In this document: in pieces, positions 8,974 to 17,185 of the stretch | How positions within the stretch are numbered: position 1 is the first letter of the stretch | Layout of the letters: each line of letters opens with the position of its first letter | Origin: Agrococcus sediminis | GTDB taxonomy: Bacteria; Actinomycetota; Actinomycetes; Actinomycetales; Microbacteriaceae | Length of the DNA: 64,000 nucleotides | Assembly (NCBI RefSeq): GCF_007923295.1 | Contig: NZ_VOIR01000012.1 | Span: forward strand, 372,001 to 436,000 | Direction of reading: 5' to 3' | Notes under the pieces: generated by a model | What the model saw: only the letters and a program-made list of their open reading frames with translations | What the model was told of the DNA's origin: nothing | Database searches by the model: none | Translations under genes and position numbers: made by a program

Positions 8974-9636
8974 CTAGACCAGCCGGTAGCCCATGCCGCG
9001 CACCGTCTCGATGCGGTCGGCGCCGAGCTTGTTGCGCAGGTAGCGCACGTACACGTCGACGACGTTGGAGCCCGGGTCGAAGTCGTAGCCCCAGACGCGG
9101 CTGAGCAGCTGCTCGCGCGAGAGCACCTGGCCGGCGTTGCGCACGAGCTCCTCCGCGAGCGCGAACTCGCGCCCCGACAGGTCGACCTCGCGCCCGTCGA
9201 CCCTGGCCCGGCGCGTGCGGATGTCGAGCTCGAGCCCCTGGTGCGCGAGCGCGGCCGCGGCGTGGGCGGCCGAGCCGTTGGAGGCCATCCGCAGCCGCAC
9301 GCGCGCGAGCAGCTCGTCGAAGCGGAAGGGCTTGGGCATGTAGTCGTCGGCGCCGCCCTCGAGCCCCGCGACGGTGTCGGCGCCGCCGGCGCGCGCGGTG
9401 AGGATGATGACCGGCATCGTCGAGCCCGAGCCGCGCAGCTGCGAGAGCACCTCGAAGCCGTCCATGCCGGGCAGCCCGATGTCGAGCACGAGCAGGTCGA
9501 ACTCGTCGGTGAGGGCGAGGTCGAGCGCCTCCGGGCCCGTCGGGGCGACGCGCGTCGAGTAGCCGGCGGCGGTGAGCCCCTTCTCGACGAACGCGGCGAT
9601 GCGCGCCTCGTCCTCGGCGATCAGGATCGATGCCAT
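8974..9636 (-). CDS. Response regulator, OmpR/PhoB family
   Basis: 220-aa two-component response regulator. The receiver domain (residues 1-120) has the acidic pocket AEDEAR, phosphoacceptor Asp in LLVLDIGLPGMDG, Thr in ILTARA and Lys in YMPKPF. The C-terminal winged helix (130-220) ends LLSRVWGYDFDPGSNVVDVYVRYLRNKLG split by family-typical residues and finishes GMGYRLV. The ATG at 9636 has GAGGAGC upstream and lies inside the 3' end of the kinase gene (16-bp overlap), so the pair is co-translated. Its target operators may be the TGAGAGA dyads at 11294 and 12625 (inference). Confidence 0.92.
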   Translation of the reverse strand: MASILIAEDEARIAAFVEKGLTAAGYSTRVAPTGPEALDLALTDEFDLLVLDIGLPGMDGFEVLSQLRGSGSTMPVIILTARAGGADTVAGLEGGADDYMPKPFRFDELLARVRLRMASNGSAAHAAAALAHQGLELDIRTRRARVDGREVDLSGREFALAEELVRNAGQVLSREQLLSRVWGYDFDPGSNVVDVYVRYLRNKLGADRIETVRGMGYRLV

Positions 9637-11255
9637 GGCTGCTCCTCGGGAATCGCGCGGCTCGCGGCGGGGTCGGCGGGCGGATGCGACGGGGCACCCG
9701 GGCGGGCGGCCCCGGTCGGCGCCACGGGGGTCGGATGCGCTGCGGCACCTGGGCGAGCCGGGTGCGGCGCGACGGGCGGGGGCGCGACGGGCGGGGGCGC
9801 GACGGGCGCCGCGGCGGCGCCCTGCGCCGGCGGCGCGACGACCGCGCCCGGCAGCGTGAGGACGAACTCGGAGCCGGCGCCCGCATCCGCCACCCACGCC
9901 CTGCCGCCGTGCCGCTCGGCGATGAGCGCGACGATCGCGAGCCCGAGGCCGGAGCCGTCGTCGCCGCGGCCCTCGGCGACCCCGCGGCGGAACCGCTCGA
10001 AGATGACGGCCTTCAGCTCGTCGGGCACGCCCGGCCCGCGGTCGCGCACGAAGAGCTCGACGTCGCGGCCGCGCTGCCGCGAGCCGATCGCGATCGGGCC
10101 CTGCGCATGCCGGGCGGCGTTGGCCACGAGCTGCAGCATCGCCTGCGTGATGCGGCCCGGGTCGAGCCGGGCGAGCACGGGCGCGGACTCGACGCGCTCC
10201 TCGAGCGCCGCGCCCTCGACGCCGCGGGCCTTCATCGCGATCTGCTCGGTGAGCGCGGCCAGGTCGGTCTCGCGGATCGCGAAGGCGTCGGCGTCGCGCA
10301 GCCGCGCGGCCGCGCGCAGGTCGTCGACGAGCCGCGCCATGCGGTCGAGCTCGTCGATGACGAGCGCGCGCGTCTCGGCGACCTCGGCCGGGTCGTGCTC
10401 GTCGACGAGCTCGAGGTGGCCGCGCACGATCGTGATGGGGGTCTTCAGCTCGTGGCCCACGTCGCGCAGCAGGTCGCGCTGGCTGTCGAGCGCGCCGCCC
10501 AGCCGATCGAGCATGCCGTTCACGGTGACCGCGAGCTGCGAGACGTCGTCGCGGCTGTCGCCGACGGGGATGCGCTCCGTCAGGCTCGCCTCGGAGGAGC
10601 GCTCGGCGACCTCGCGCATGCGGCGGATGGGCCGCAGCAGCCGGCCGGAGACGAGCAGGCCGATGACGAAGGTCGCCGCGGTCGCGAGCAGGGCCGTGAG
10701 CGAGAACACCCGGGCGGCCTCGTCGAGCTCGGCCAGCTCGGCGGCGACGTCGTAGCCCGTGACGAACACCGCGCTCGGCGGCTCGCCCGCGGCCGGCTCG
10801 CCGATGATGACGGGCGCCGAGAGGTAGCGCACGGTGCGGCCGTCCTGCGCGTAGGTGCCCATCACGATCTCGCCGCCGGCCGTCTCGGCGACGATGCGCT
10901 CGACGAAGCCCGGCAGCGCCTCGAGCTGCACGTCGGTCTGCACGCCCGGCTTCCACGCGGCGCTGCCGTCGACGATGCCGAGCGTGCCCGTGTTGTCGTC
11001 GGGCGCCAGGCGCTGCACGATCGCCTGCAGCGCCTGGTCGGCCGACTCCCACTCCTGCTGCGCGACCGTGAAGCCGCCCGCGTCGAGCGCCGCCTCGAGG
11101 TTGCGGTCGATCTGCTCGAGCACGCGGCTGCGCTCGACGACGTACGCGACGCCGCCGGCGACGAAGACCGTCACGAGCGACAGCAGCGTGAGCAGCCCGA
11201 CGATGCGCGAGCGCACCGTCCAGGTGCGCAGGCTCGGTCGGGCTCCGGCGGGCAT
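9621..11255 (-). CDS. Sensor histidine kinase, membrane-bound
   Basis: 544-aa kinase partner of the following response regulator. Helix 1 is around residues 18-38 (IVGLLTLLSLVTVFVAGGVAYV) and is followed by an extracytoplasmic sensor of ~130 residues. Helix 2 is FSLTALLATAATFVIGLLVSG, then comes a HAMP domain. The HisKA motif is RDVGHELKTPITIVRGH; ATPase motifs are N (LVANAARHA), G1 (RDRGPGVP) and G2 (GSGLGLAIV). Unusually, the catalytic domain is followed by a ~75-residue Ala/Pro tail (APVAPPPVAPPPVAPHP). Start chosen at ATG 11255; an in-frame ATG at 11285 is also possible. A dyad at 11294-11313 sits in the divergent promoter. Confidence 0.88.
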   Translation of the reverse strand: MPAGARPSLRTWTVRSRIVGLLTLLSLVTVFVAGGVAYVVERSRVLEQIDRNLEAALDAGGFTVAQQEWESADQALQAIVQRLAPDDNTGTLGIVDGSAAWKPGVQTDVQLEALPGFVERIVAETAGGEIVMGTYAQDGRTVRYLSAPVIIGEPAAGEPPSAVFVTGYDVAAELAELDEAARVFSLTALLATAATFVIGLLVSGRLLRPIRRMREVAERSSEASLTERIPVGDSRDDVSQLAVTVNGMLDRLGGALDSQRDLLRDVGHELKTPITIVRGHLELVDEHDPAEVAETRALVIDELDRMARLVDDLRAAARLRDADAFAIRETDLAALTEQIAMKARGVEGAALEERVESAPVLARLDPGRITQAMLQLVANAARHAQGPIAIGSRQRGRDVELFVRDRGPGVPDELKAVIFERFRRGVAEGRGDDGSGLGLAIVALIAERHGGRAWVADAGAGSEFVLTLPGAVVAPPAQGAAAAPVAPPPVAPPPVAPHPARPGAAAHPTPVAPTGAARPGAPSHPPADPAASRAIPEEQPWHRS

Positions 11256-11293
11256 GCCCCCATTCAACCGCGCGGGCCTCGGCATGGGCGCCT

Positions 11294-11313
11294 GCGTGAG
11301 AGAAGCCTCACGC
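11294..11313. promoter_or_regulatory. Dyad in the divergent kinase/phosphotransferase promoter
   Basis: Perfect 7-bp arms GCGTGAG-AGAAGC-CTCACGC between the histidine kinase and the second phosphotransferase gene. The inner 14-mer TGAGAGAAGCCTCA matches TGAGAGAGCTCTCA at 12627-12640 at 11 of 14 positions. A shared binding site for the response regulator is inferred. Confidence 0.5.
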
Positions 11314-11351
11314 GGGCCCCGACGGGCTCGCGGATCTGGTGAGATCGGAGC

Positions 11352-12623
11352 GTGGAGAGCGATCGGTCGACGGCGCGCGCGAGCGCCGAGGAGCAGCTGC
11401 TGCGCGACGCGCTCGGCGACGAGCTGCAGGGACGCCTCCGCGTGCTGAGTCGCGAGCCCTTCGGCGCGGGGTCGCTCACGGGCTTCGAGGAGCTGCGCGA
11501 CGAGGTGGGCGCCGGCGACGGCGCCGCGGGCTCCCCCGCCACCCGCTACTGGTACGTCGACACCTCCGGCCGCCGCGTCGAGGCCGAGACCGGCCTCGTG
11601 CTCGGCGACCCCGAGCATCCCGAGGCCCGCATCTGGCTGCACCCGGCCGACCCGCGCCTGCCCGCGCTCGCCCCCGCGTCGTTCCCCGAGGCGGCGGCGA
11701 CCCTCATGGGCCGGCTCGGCGTCTCGATCGACCGGCGGCCCGAGCTGCTGGTCTACCGACCCGGCAAGCGGGCGATGTTCCGGATGCGCGCGGGCGACCG
11801 GGAGACGTACCTCAAGATCGTGCGCCCCGAGTCGTCGGCCTCGATCGTGCGGCTGCAGGAGGCGCTGCGCGCGGGCGGCGTGCCCGTGCCGCACATCACC
11901 GGATGGTCGGAGCTCGGCATCGTGCTCACCGAGACCGCGGCGGGCGTGCCGCTCACATCGCGGCTGCACGAGCTCGACCCGGAGCGGCTGCTCGACTCGA
12001 TCGATGCCCTGCGCGAGCGGATGGGCGCGGTCGACGTGGGGCCCGACGCGCGGCACTCGCTCGCCCTGCGGCAGGACTGGTACCTGACCCGGCTGCGGGC
12101 CGCGCTCGCGCGCTGCGCCGACGGGCGCGGCGCAGAGGCGGGCGACGCGCTCGTGCTCGTCGCGGCGCTCGAGGCGCGCCTGGCCGAGCCCGACGCATCC
12201 GCCCTCGCCGTGCCCGACGACGCCCGGCGCACCGTGCACGGCGACCTGCACGTGGGGCAGCTCTTCGTCGACGGGGCCGACGCGAGCGCCGTCTCGGGGC
12301 TCATCGACATCGACACGGCGGGACTCGGGGACCCGGCCGACGACGAGGCGGCGTTCCTCGGGCACCTGGTGGCGTCGATCGCGCTCGCCCGCGCCGACGC
12401 CGGGCGCGCGGCGGGCTTCCGCCGGCTGCTCGACGCGGCCGCGGCGCGCTGGCTCGCCGACGGCCGCGCCGGCGCCGCGCGCGTGGCGCACCGCACCGCC
12501 GTGCACGTGCTCGCCCACGCGCTCGGGCCCGCCGAGCGCGGCGACCTCGACACCGCCCGCGCGCAGCTCGACCTCGGCGTGCGGCTCCTCGAGCCCGATG
12601 CCGATGCCGCTGCCCTGGGGTGA
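11352..12623 (+). CDS. Phosphotransferase-fold protein (APH/maltokinase-like), paralogue 2
   Basis: 423-aa paralogue of the 7839 gene product. Catalytic loop HGDLHVGQLFVDGA, metal site LIDIDTAGLGDPADDEA, and VYRPGKRAMFRM plus YLKIVRPES all align with the first copy. It is slightly longer, with an N-terminal SDRSTARASAEEQLLRDALG helix. The GTG at 11352 follows ATCGGAGC. It is divergent from the histidine kinase, 96 bp apart, with a 20-bp dyad in between, so joint control is likely. Its substrate is not evident; the placement of both paralogues around an envelope-type two-component system suggests a shared envelope or antibiotic-stress task (inference). Confidence 0.78.
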   Translation: MESDRSTARASAEEQLLRDALGDELQGRLRVLSREPFGAGSLTGFEELRDEVGAGDGAAGSPATRYWYVDTSGRRVEAETGLVLGDPEHPEARIWLHPADPRLPALAPASFPEAAATLMGRLGVSIDRRPELLVYRPGKRAMFRMRAGDRETYLKIVRPESSASIVRLQEALRAGGVPVPHITGWSELGIVLTETAAGVPLTSRLHELDPERLLDSIDALRERMGAVDVGPDARHSLALRQDWYLTRLRAALARCADGRGAEAGDALVLVAALEARLAEPDASALAVPDDARRTVHGDLHVGQLFVDGADASAVSGLIDIDTAGLGDPADDEAAFLGHLVASIALARADAGRAAGFRRLLDAAAARWLADGRAGAARVAHRTAVHVLAHALGPAERGDLDTARAQLDLGVRLLEPDADAAALG

Positions 12624-12624
12624 T

Positions 12625-12673
12625 CATGAGAGAGCTCTCATGCGCGCCTCGGCGGCACCTCACCCGCGGCGGG
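12625..12673 (+). promoter_or_regulatory. Dyad and 11-bp phased repeats upstream of the exported Ala-Pro protein
   Basis: CATGAGAG-AG-CTCTCATG (12625-12642) has perfect 8-bp arms. From 12636 three 11-base units follow in phase: TCTCATGCGCG, CCTCGGCGGCA and CCTCACCCGCG. Phased direct repeats of one helical turn are the usual binding pattern of OmpR-type regulators, which fits the response regulator encoded 3 kb away. Confidence 0.5.
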
Positions 12674-12685
12674 GATGCTTGAGGC

Positions 12686-13123
12686 ATGCAGCGCTCCCAG
12701 TGGATCCTCGTCGGCAGCGCCGGCGTGCTCAGCCTCGGCGCCCTCGGCATCGGCGCGATGGGCGTGGCCAACGCGATGTCGGTGCAGGATGCGACGGGCA
12801 CCCCGATCGCGGGCGCCGAGATCCGCGGCGACGCGGTGAGCCAGGGCGCCGGCGATGCCGTCGCCGAGATGCTCGAGAAGGCCGCGGCGAGCCCGATCGT
12901 GGCGCCATCGCCCACCGCGACCCCGTCCGTGACGGCGACGCCCTCGGCGTCCTCGGCTCCGGCGCCGGCGCCCGCACCGGCCCCCGCGCCCGCCCCGGCT
13001 CCGGCCCCGGCCCCGGCCCCCGCGCCGGCCCCCGCCCCCGAGCCTGCCCCGCAGCCCGTGCCCGCGCCTCCGGCCGACTCCGTCTCGGCCGTCTCGGCCG
13101 CATCCGCCGCCTCGAACGACTGA
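12686..13123 (+). CDS. Small exported or membrane-anchored Ala-Pro-repeat protein
   Basis: 145-aa protein with no recognised family. Residues 1-30 (QRSQWILVGSAGVLSLGALG) form a signal peptide or signal anchor. Residues 31-70 are a small, possibly folded segment (SVQDATGTPIAGAEIRG). Residues 75-135 are a low-complexity tail with about 14 AP dipeptides, the kind of extended spacer that crosses peptidoglycan. Start ATG 12686 has GAGG four bases upstream. It follows paralogue 2 and carries in its promoter the dyad shared with the kinase promoter, so it may be a target or an accessory sensor of the two-component system. Surface location is inferred. Confidence 0.7.
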   Translation: MQRSQWILVGSAGVLSLGALGIGAMGVANAMSVQDATGTPIAGAEIRGDAVSQGAGDAVAEMLEKAAASPIVAPSPTATPSVTATPSASSAPAPAPAPAPAPAPAPAPAPAPAPAPAPEPAPQPVPAPPADSVSAVSAASAASND

Positions 13124-13166
13124 CGCGCCGTCGCCCGCGCGGCGAGCGGCCGCTCCGCGCGGTGAC

Positions 13167-13184
13167 TCGGGCGCCTGCGCCCGA
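13167..13184. terminator. Possible hairpin after the Ala-Pro protein gene
   Basis: TCGGGCGC and GCGCCCGA are separated by two bases, giving a stem of about six usable pairs, 44 bp after the stop. There is no T run. Weak candidate. Confidence 0.25.
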
Positions 13185-13289
13185 CGGGGGCGGGCGCGCC
13201 GGCCCCGGTCGGGCGCAGCTGCCCCAGTCGGCGCCGAGGGGCCGCCGCCGCGGTGGACGACCCCCGAGGTCGTGAGGTAGACTAACGAA

Positions 13290-13709
13290 ATGCCCTCCAA
13301 CGCGCTCGCCGACTCCCTCCGCGTCGCGCTCGTGCGCATGGGGCGCCGCATGCGGCGCGAGCGGGGCGACGAGTCGCTCTCGCTCCACCACCTCTCGGCG
13401 CTCGGCGCCATGCAGCAGCTCGAGGAGCCCACCCTCGCCCGCATCGCCGCGGCCGAGTGCGTGAAGCCGCCGAGCATGGTGAAGACGCTGCAGCACCTCG
13501 AGGCGCTCGGCTACGTCGAGCGCAGCGACCACCCGAGCGACGGGCGCATGGTCGTGTTCCGCATCAGCGGCAAGGGCGACGCGATGATCGCCGAGACCCG
13601 CGAGCGCCGCAACCGCGCGCTCGCCGCCGCCATCGAGCGGCTCGACCCCGCCGAGCGCGAGATCCTCGAGAAGGCCGTGCCCCTCATCGAGCGGCTGGCC
13701 GAAGCATGA
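13290..13709 (+). CDS. MarR family transcriptional regulator
   Basis: 139-aa winged-helix regulator. LARIAAAECVKPPSMVKTLQ is the recognition region and DHPSDGRMVVFRISGKG is the wing, with the conserved Asp-Gly-Arg. Overlap by 4 bases with the next gene, an MFS transporter, marks it as the local repressor of that exporter. TAGACT at 13278-13283 is a good -10 only six bases before the ATG, so the mRNA is probably leaderless or nearly so. Confidence 0.87.
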   Translation: MPSNALADSLRVALVRMGRRMRRERGDESLSLHHLSALGAMQQLEEPTLARIAAAECVKPPSMVKTLQHLEALGYVERSDHPSDGRMVVFRISGKGDAMIAETRERRNRALAAAIERLDPAEREILEKAVPLIERLAEA

Positions 13710-14971
13710 TGTTCCGGTCCTTGCGGCTGTTCAACTACCGCACGTGGTTCACCGGCGCGCTCATCTCGAACGTCGGCGCGTGGATGCAGTCGACCGCGCT
13801 GTCGTGGACGGTGCTGACGGTGCTCACCGCCAACGACGCGACCGCGGTCGGCATCAACATGGCGCTGCAGTTCGGCCCGCAGCTGCTGCTCGTGCCCGTC
13901 TCAGGCCTCATCGCCGACAAGTACGACCGCCGCAAGGTGCTGCTCGTCACCCAGTCGGCGATGGGCCTCCTCGCGCTCATCCTGGGCGTCGTCGTCACGG
14001 CGGGCGTCGTCGAGCTGTGGCACGTGCAGCTGTTCGCGCTCGCGTTCGGCATCGTGCAGGCGTTCGACATGCCGGCCCGCCAGGCCTTCGTCTCCGAGCT
14101 CGTCGGGCAGGACGACATCGGCAACGCCGTCGCGCTGAACTCCGCCTCGTTCCACGGCGCCCGGCTCGTGGGCCCGGCCGTCGCGGGCGTGCTGATCGCG
14201 CTCGTCGCGCCCGGCCCCGTCTTCCTCATCAACGCGCTCACGTTCATCGCCATGCTCGTCGCGCTCATGCGCATCCGCACCTCCGAGCTGCAGCCGAGCC
14301 CGCGCGGCGCGAAGGGCTTCGGCGACATCGTGCAGGGCTTCCGCTACGTGCGGAAGCGCGGCGACCTGCTCATCGTCTTCGCGATGGCGTTCATCCTCGG
14401 CACGTTCGGCCTGAACTTCCCCATCTACATCTCGACCATGACGAGCGTCGAGTACCAGGCCGAGGCCGACACCTTCGGCGTGCTCTCGAGCGCGATGGCG
14501 ATCGGCTCGGTGACGGGCGCCTTGCTCGCGGCCCGCTCCGCCAGGCCCCGCTGGACGTTCATCATCGGCGGCATCGGCCTCTTCGTGCTCGCGTGCGCCT
14601 TCGCCGCCGTCGCCCCGCACATCATCGTCTTCGGGGTCGCGCTCGTCGTCGCCGGCTTCACGGCGCAGCTGTTCATGACCAACGCGAACGCGATGGTGCA
14701 GCTCACGAGCGCGCCCGAGATGCGCGGTCGCGTCATGGCGCTGTACGGCGCCGTCTTCATGGGCGGCACGCCCATCGGGGCGCCGATCGTCGGCTGGGTG
14801 GCGGATGCGTGGGGTCCCCGCGCCGGCATCATGGTCGCGTCGGTCACGTGCCTGGTGGCGTTCGCCCTCGGCGCCGTCTGGTGGATCAAGGCCCGCCGCG
14901 ACGACCGCATGAGCCGCACCGGCACGCTGACGCTGCCGCCGGCGACGGAGTCCGTCGACGTCGTGAAGTGA
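13706..14971 (+). CDS. MFS transporter, MFS_3/enterobactin-exporter type
   Basis: 421-aa membrane protein with 12 helices, beginning FRSLRLFNYRTWFTGALIS, the typical start of the MFS_3 (TMEffector/EntS-like) group. Motif A is represented by GLIADKYDRRKVLLVTQ, and RQAFVSELVGQDDIGNAVAL is the family loop. MRGRVMALYGAVFMGGTPIG is the second conserved block. Substrate unknown; efflux under MarR control is the usual arrangement. ATG 13706 overlaps the regulator stop; a second ATG follows immediately. Confidence 0.85.
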   Translation: MMFRSLRLFNYRTWFTGALISNVGAWMQSTALSWTVLTVLTANDATAVGINMALQFGPQLLLVPVSGLIADKYDRRKVLLVTQSAMGLLALILGVVVTAGVVELWHVQLFALAFGIVQAFDMPARQAFVSELVGQDDIGNAVALNSASFHGARLVGPAVAGVLIALVAPGPVFLINALTFIAMLVALMRIRTSELQPSPRGAKGFGDIVQGFRYVRKRGDLLIVFAMAFILGTFGLNFPIYISTMTSVEYQAEADTFGVLSSAMAIGSVTGALLAARSARPRWTFIIGGIGLFVLACAFAAVAPHIIVFGVALVVAGFTAQLFMTNANAMVQLTSAPEMRGRVMALYGAVFMGGTPIGAPIVGWVADAWGPRAGIMVASVTCLVAFALGAVWWIKARRDDRMSRTGTLTLPPATESVDVVK

Positions 14972-15005
14972 CCATGCCGCCGCAGGCGGTGCGAGGGGGG
15001 ATCGG

Positions 15006-15476
15006 ATGCGCCAGGTCGAGTCGGTGTGGGACTACCCGCGGCCGCCGCGGGTCGAGCCGAGCGACGAGCTCGTGCGCGTCGTGCTCGGCGGCGAGGTGAT
15101 CGCCGAGACGCGCGCATCGCTGCGGGTGCTCGAGACGAGCCATCCGCCCACCTACTACCTGCCGCGCGACGCGTTCGTCGAGGGCGCGCTGTCGCAGGCG
15201 CCCGGCGCGAGCGTGTGCGAGTGGAAGGGCCGCGCGAGCTACCTGACCGTCTCGGGCGGCGACCGCTCCGAGCAGGGGGCGGCGTGGACCTACCCGGTGC
15301 CGCGGCCCGGCTTCGAGGCGCTGCGCGACCACGTGGCGATCTACCCCGGCCGCATGGACCGCGTCGAGGTCGACGGCGAGCAGGTCGTGCCGCAGGAGGG
15401 CGGCTTCTACGGAGGCTGGATCACCTCGCGCGTCACCGGCCCCTTCAAGGGCGCACCGGGCACGCGCGGCTGGTAG
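15006..15476 (+). CDS. DUF427 domain protein
   Basis: 156-aa cytoplasmic protein with one DUF427 domain: VRVVLGGEVIAETRASLRVL, then HPPTYYLPRDAF, CEWKGRASYLTV and AWTYPVPRPGF, ending VAIYPGRMDRVEVDGEQV. The biochemical function of the family is not established. GAGGGGGG upstream of the ATG is the ribosome site. Its stop lies 8 bases from the end of the convergent exporter gene; the two stops are bridged by a small stem (GCGGCT-GGT-AGCCGC). Confidence 0.85.
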   Translation: MRQVESVWDYPRPPRVEPSDELVRVVLGGEVIAETRASLRVLETSHPPTYYLPRDAFVEGALSQAPGASVCEWKGRASYLTVSGGDRSEQGAAWTYPVPRPGFEALRDHVAIYPGRMDRVEVDGEQVVPQEGGFYGGWITSRVTGPFKGAPGTRGW

Positions 15477-15483
15477 CCGCCGG

Positions 15484-16278
15484 CTACTCCTTGTGGCCCT
15501 GCTTCCACGCCTCCACCACGAGGCGCACGATGAGCAGCGCCAGGAACACGGCGAAGATGACGGATGCGGTGCGCGGGTCGAGCGCAGCGGCGGCAGCCGC
15601 GCCGAGCGCGGTCGTGACGCTCGCCGAGAGCCCCACGATCACCGCGGCGATCAGGTCGACGTTCTTGCGGCGCAGGTTGCCGATCGTGCCCGAGATGGCG
15701 GTCGGGATCATCATCGCGAGCGACGTGCCCTTCGCGACGAGGTCGCTCTGCCCGAAGAGCAGGATGAGCATCGGCACGACGACGATGCCGCCGCCGACGC
15801 CGAGGATGCCCGAGAGCACGCCGGTGACGAAGCCGAGCACGACGAGCCCGATGATCGGCAGCACGTCGAGCTGCAGCTCCGCGTCGCGCGACGGCACCGC
15901 GAAGAACAGGCTGACGGCGACCGCGATGAGGAAGACGATGAACGCCCAGCGGATCGCGACGACCGGCAGCTTGTGCAGCAGGTGCGCGCCGACCTGGGCG
16001 CCGACGACCGAGCCGATCACGAGGATGAGGGCGACGAGCCAGTCGACGTTCCCGGCGACGGCGTAGCTGCCGACCCCGACGAGCGCGGCGGGCACGATCG
16101 CGGCGAGCGACGTGCCGGCTGCGAGGCGGCGCGGGAAGCCCGCGGCGAGCGCGAGCAGCGGCACGATGACGATGCCGCCGCCGATGCCGAACATGCCCGA
16201 GAGGAAGCCGGCGAAGAGGCCGATGCCGACGAGGGCCCAGATCGGGCGGCGGTGGTCCGTCTCGAGCTCGTCAGTCAC
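15484..16278 (-). CDS. TauE/SafE family sulfite/sulfonate exporter
   Basis: 264-aa membrane protein of the TauE/SafE family with about eight helices arranged as two repeats. Each repeat carries the family glycine motif: GFLSGMFGIGGGIVIVPLL and GVLSGILGVGGGIVVVPML. Both are followed by a GTSLA motif. Anion (sulfite, organosulfonate) export is known for some members; the substrate here is not determined. Start is GTG 16278. Confidence 0.87.
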   Translation of the reverse strand: MTDELETDHRRPIWALVGIGLFAGFLSGMFGIGGGIVIVPLLALAAGFPRRLAAGTSLAAIVPAALVGVGSYAVAGNVDWLVALILVIGSVVGAQVGAHLLHKLPVVAIRWAFIVFLIAVAVSLFFAVPSRDAELQLDVLPIIGLVVLGFVTGVLSGILGVGGGIVVVPMLILLFGQSDLVAKGTSLAMMIPTAISGTIGNLRRKNVDLIAAVIVGLSASVTTALGAAAAAALDPRTASVIFAVFLALLIVRLVVEAWKQGHKE

Positions 16279-16326
16279 CCGTCCATTCTGCCGTGCGCCG
16301 TCGCATCCGCCCGCCGTGCCCTGCGG

Positions 16327-17118
16327 CTACGCCGTGGGCGCCGCCTTCGGGCGCATGGCGTGCGCCATCCACCACCACGTGAAGACGCCGATCGCGGTGT
16401 GCACGACGACGCCCACCAGGATGCCGATGAGCACGACCGCGATGCCCCAGCCGAGCAGCTGGCCGCCGTCGAGGGCGGTGCCGTCGAAGCCCATGCCGCC
16501 GAAGCCGTCGCCGTCGGAGCCGTCGGTGCCCTGGCCGCCCCACGGAGCGCCCATCCCCATGGGCAGGCCGCCGAACGGCATCGTGATGCCCGACATGAGG
16601 CCGGTGATCACGTTCGTGCCGACGATCGCGATGCCCCAGCCGGCGAAGGTGATGCCGACCGGGTGCTCGACGCCGGGCCCGCGCAGCATGCGGATGCTGA
16701 CGAGGAAGCCGACGACCAGCAGCACCAGGCCGACGACGACGCCCACGATGAAGACGACGGAGTACGAGGCGAGCCACTCGACCGCGCCCGGGAGGATCGG
16801 CGGCATGCCGTCGAGGCCGCCGTTCCAGAGCGCCGCGAGCGCGCTCAGGAGCCCCGCGACGAGGAACGGCAGGGCGAGGAGGCCCGCGGACGTGGTCGCG
16901 ATGTGCAGGCCGAGCCAGCTGATGCCGCCGCCGACGCCGCCCGCGAGGCGGGCGCGGCGGGCAGCCTGCCGGGTGAGCGGCGGGCGCGGGGGCTGGGGCG
17001 CGGCCGTCGCGGAGGACAGGTGGCCGTGCGGCTGGGGCGCAGCCGCAAAGGGCTGCGGGTGGGGCATCATCTGCGGTCCGGGTGCGCCGGGCTGCGGGGC
17101 AGGGTTGGGCACCGTCAT
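16327..17118 (-). CDS. Multi-pass membrane protein with Pro-rich N-terminus, unknown function
   Basis: 263 aa, not recognised. Residues 1-48 are Pro/Ala/His rich (APQPGAPGPQMMPHPQPF) and end with a basic patch RQAARRARLAG. About five hydrophobic segments follow, with a Gly/Met-rich loop near residues 185-205 (FGGLPMGMGAPWGGQG). The layout is like the protein encoded at 33539-34243, a Pro/Gln-rich cytosolic tail followed by 4-5 helices and a short basic end, so the two may belong to one family of actinobacterial membrane proteins. Confidence 0.6.
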   Translation of the reverse strand: MTVPNPAPQPGAPGPQMMPHPQPFAAAPQPHGHLSSATAAPQPPRPPLTRQAARRARLAGGVGGGISWLGLHIATTSAGLLALPFLVAGLLSALAALWNGGLDGMPPILPGAVEWLASYSVVFIVGVVVGLVLLVVGFLVSIRMLRGPGVEHPVGITFAGWGIAIVGTNVITGLMSGITMPFGGLPMGMGAPWGGQGTDGSDGDGFGGMGFDGTALDGGQLLGWGIAVVLIGILVGVVVHTAIGVFTWWWMAHAMRPKAAPTA

Positions 17119-17185
17119 GGCGCCACCGTACGCCCGGCGGGAGGCCGCGAACAGGCCCCGTGACCGCCCGGGCGCGGCGTGGCGC

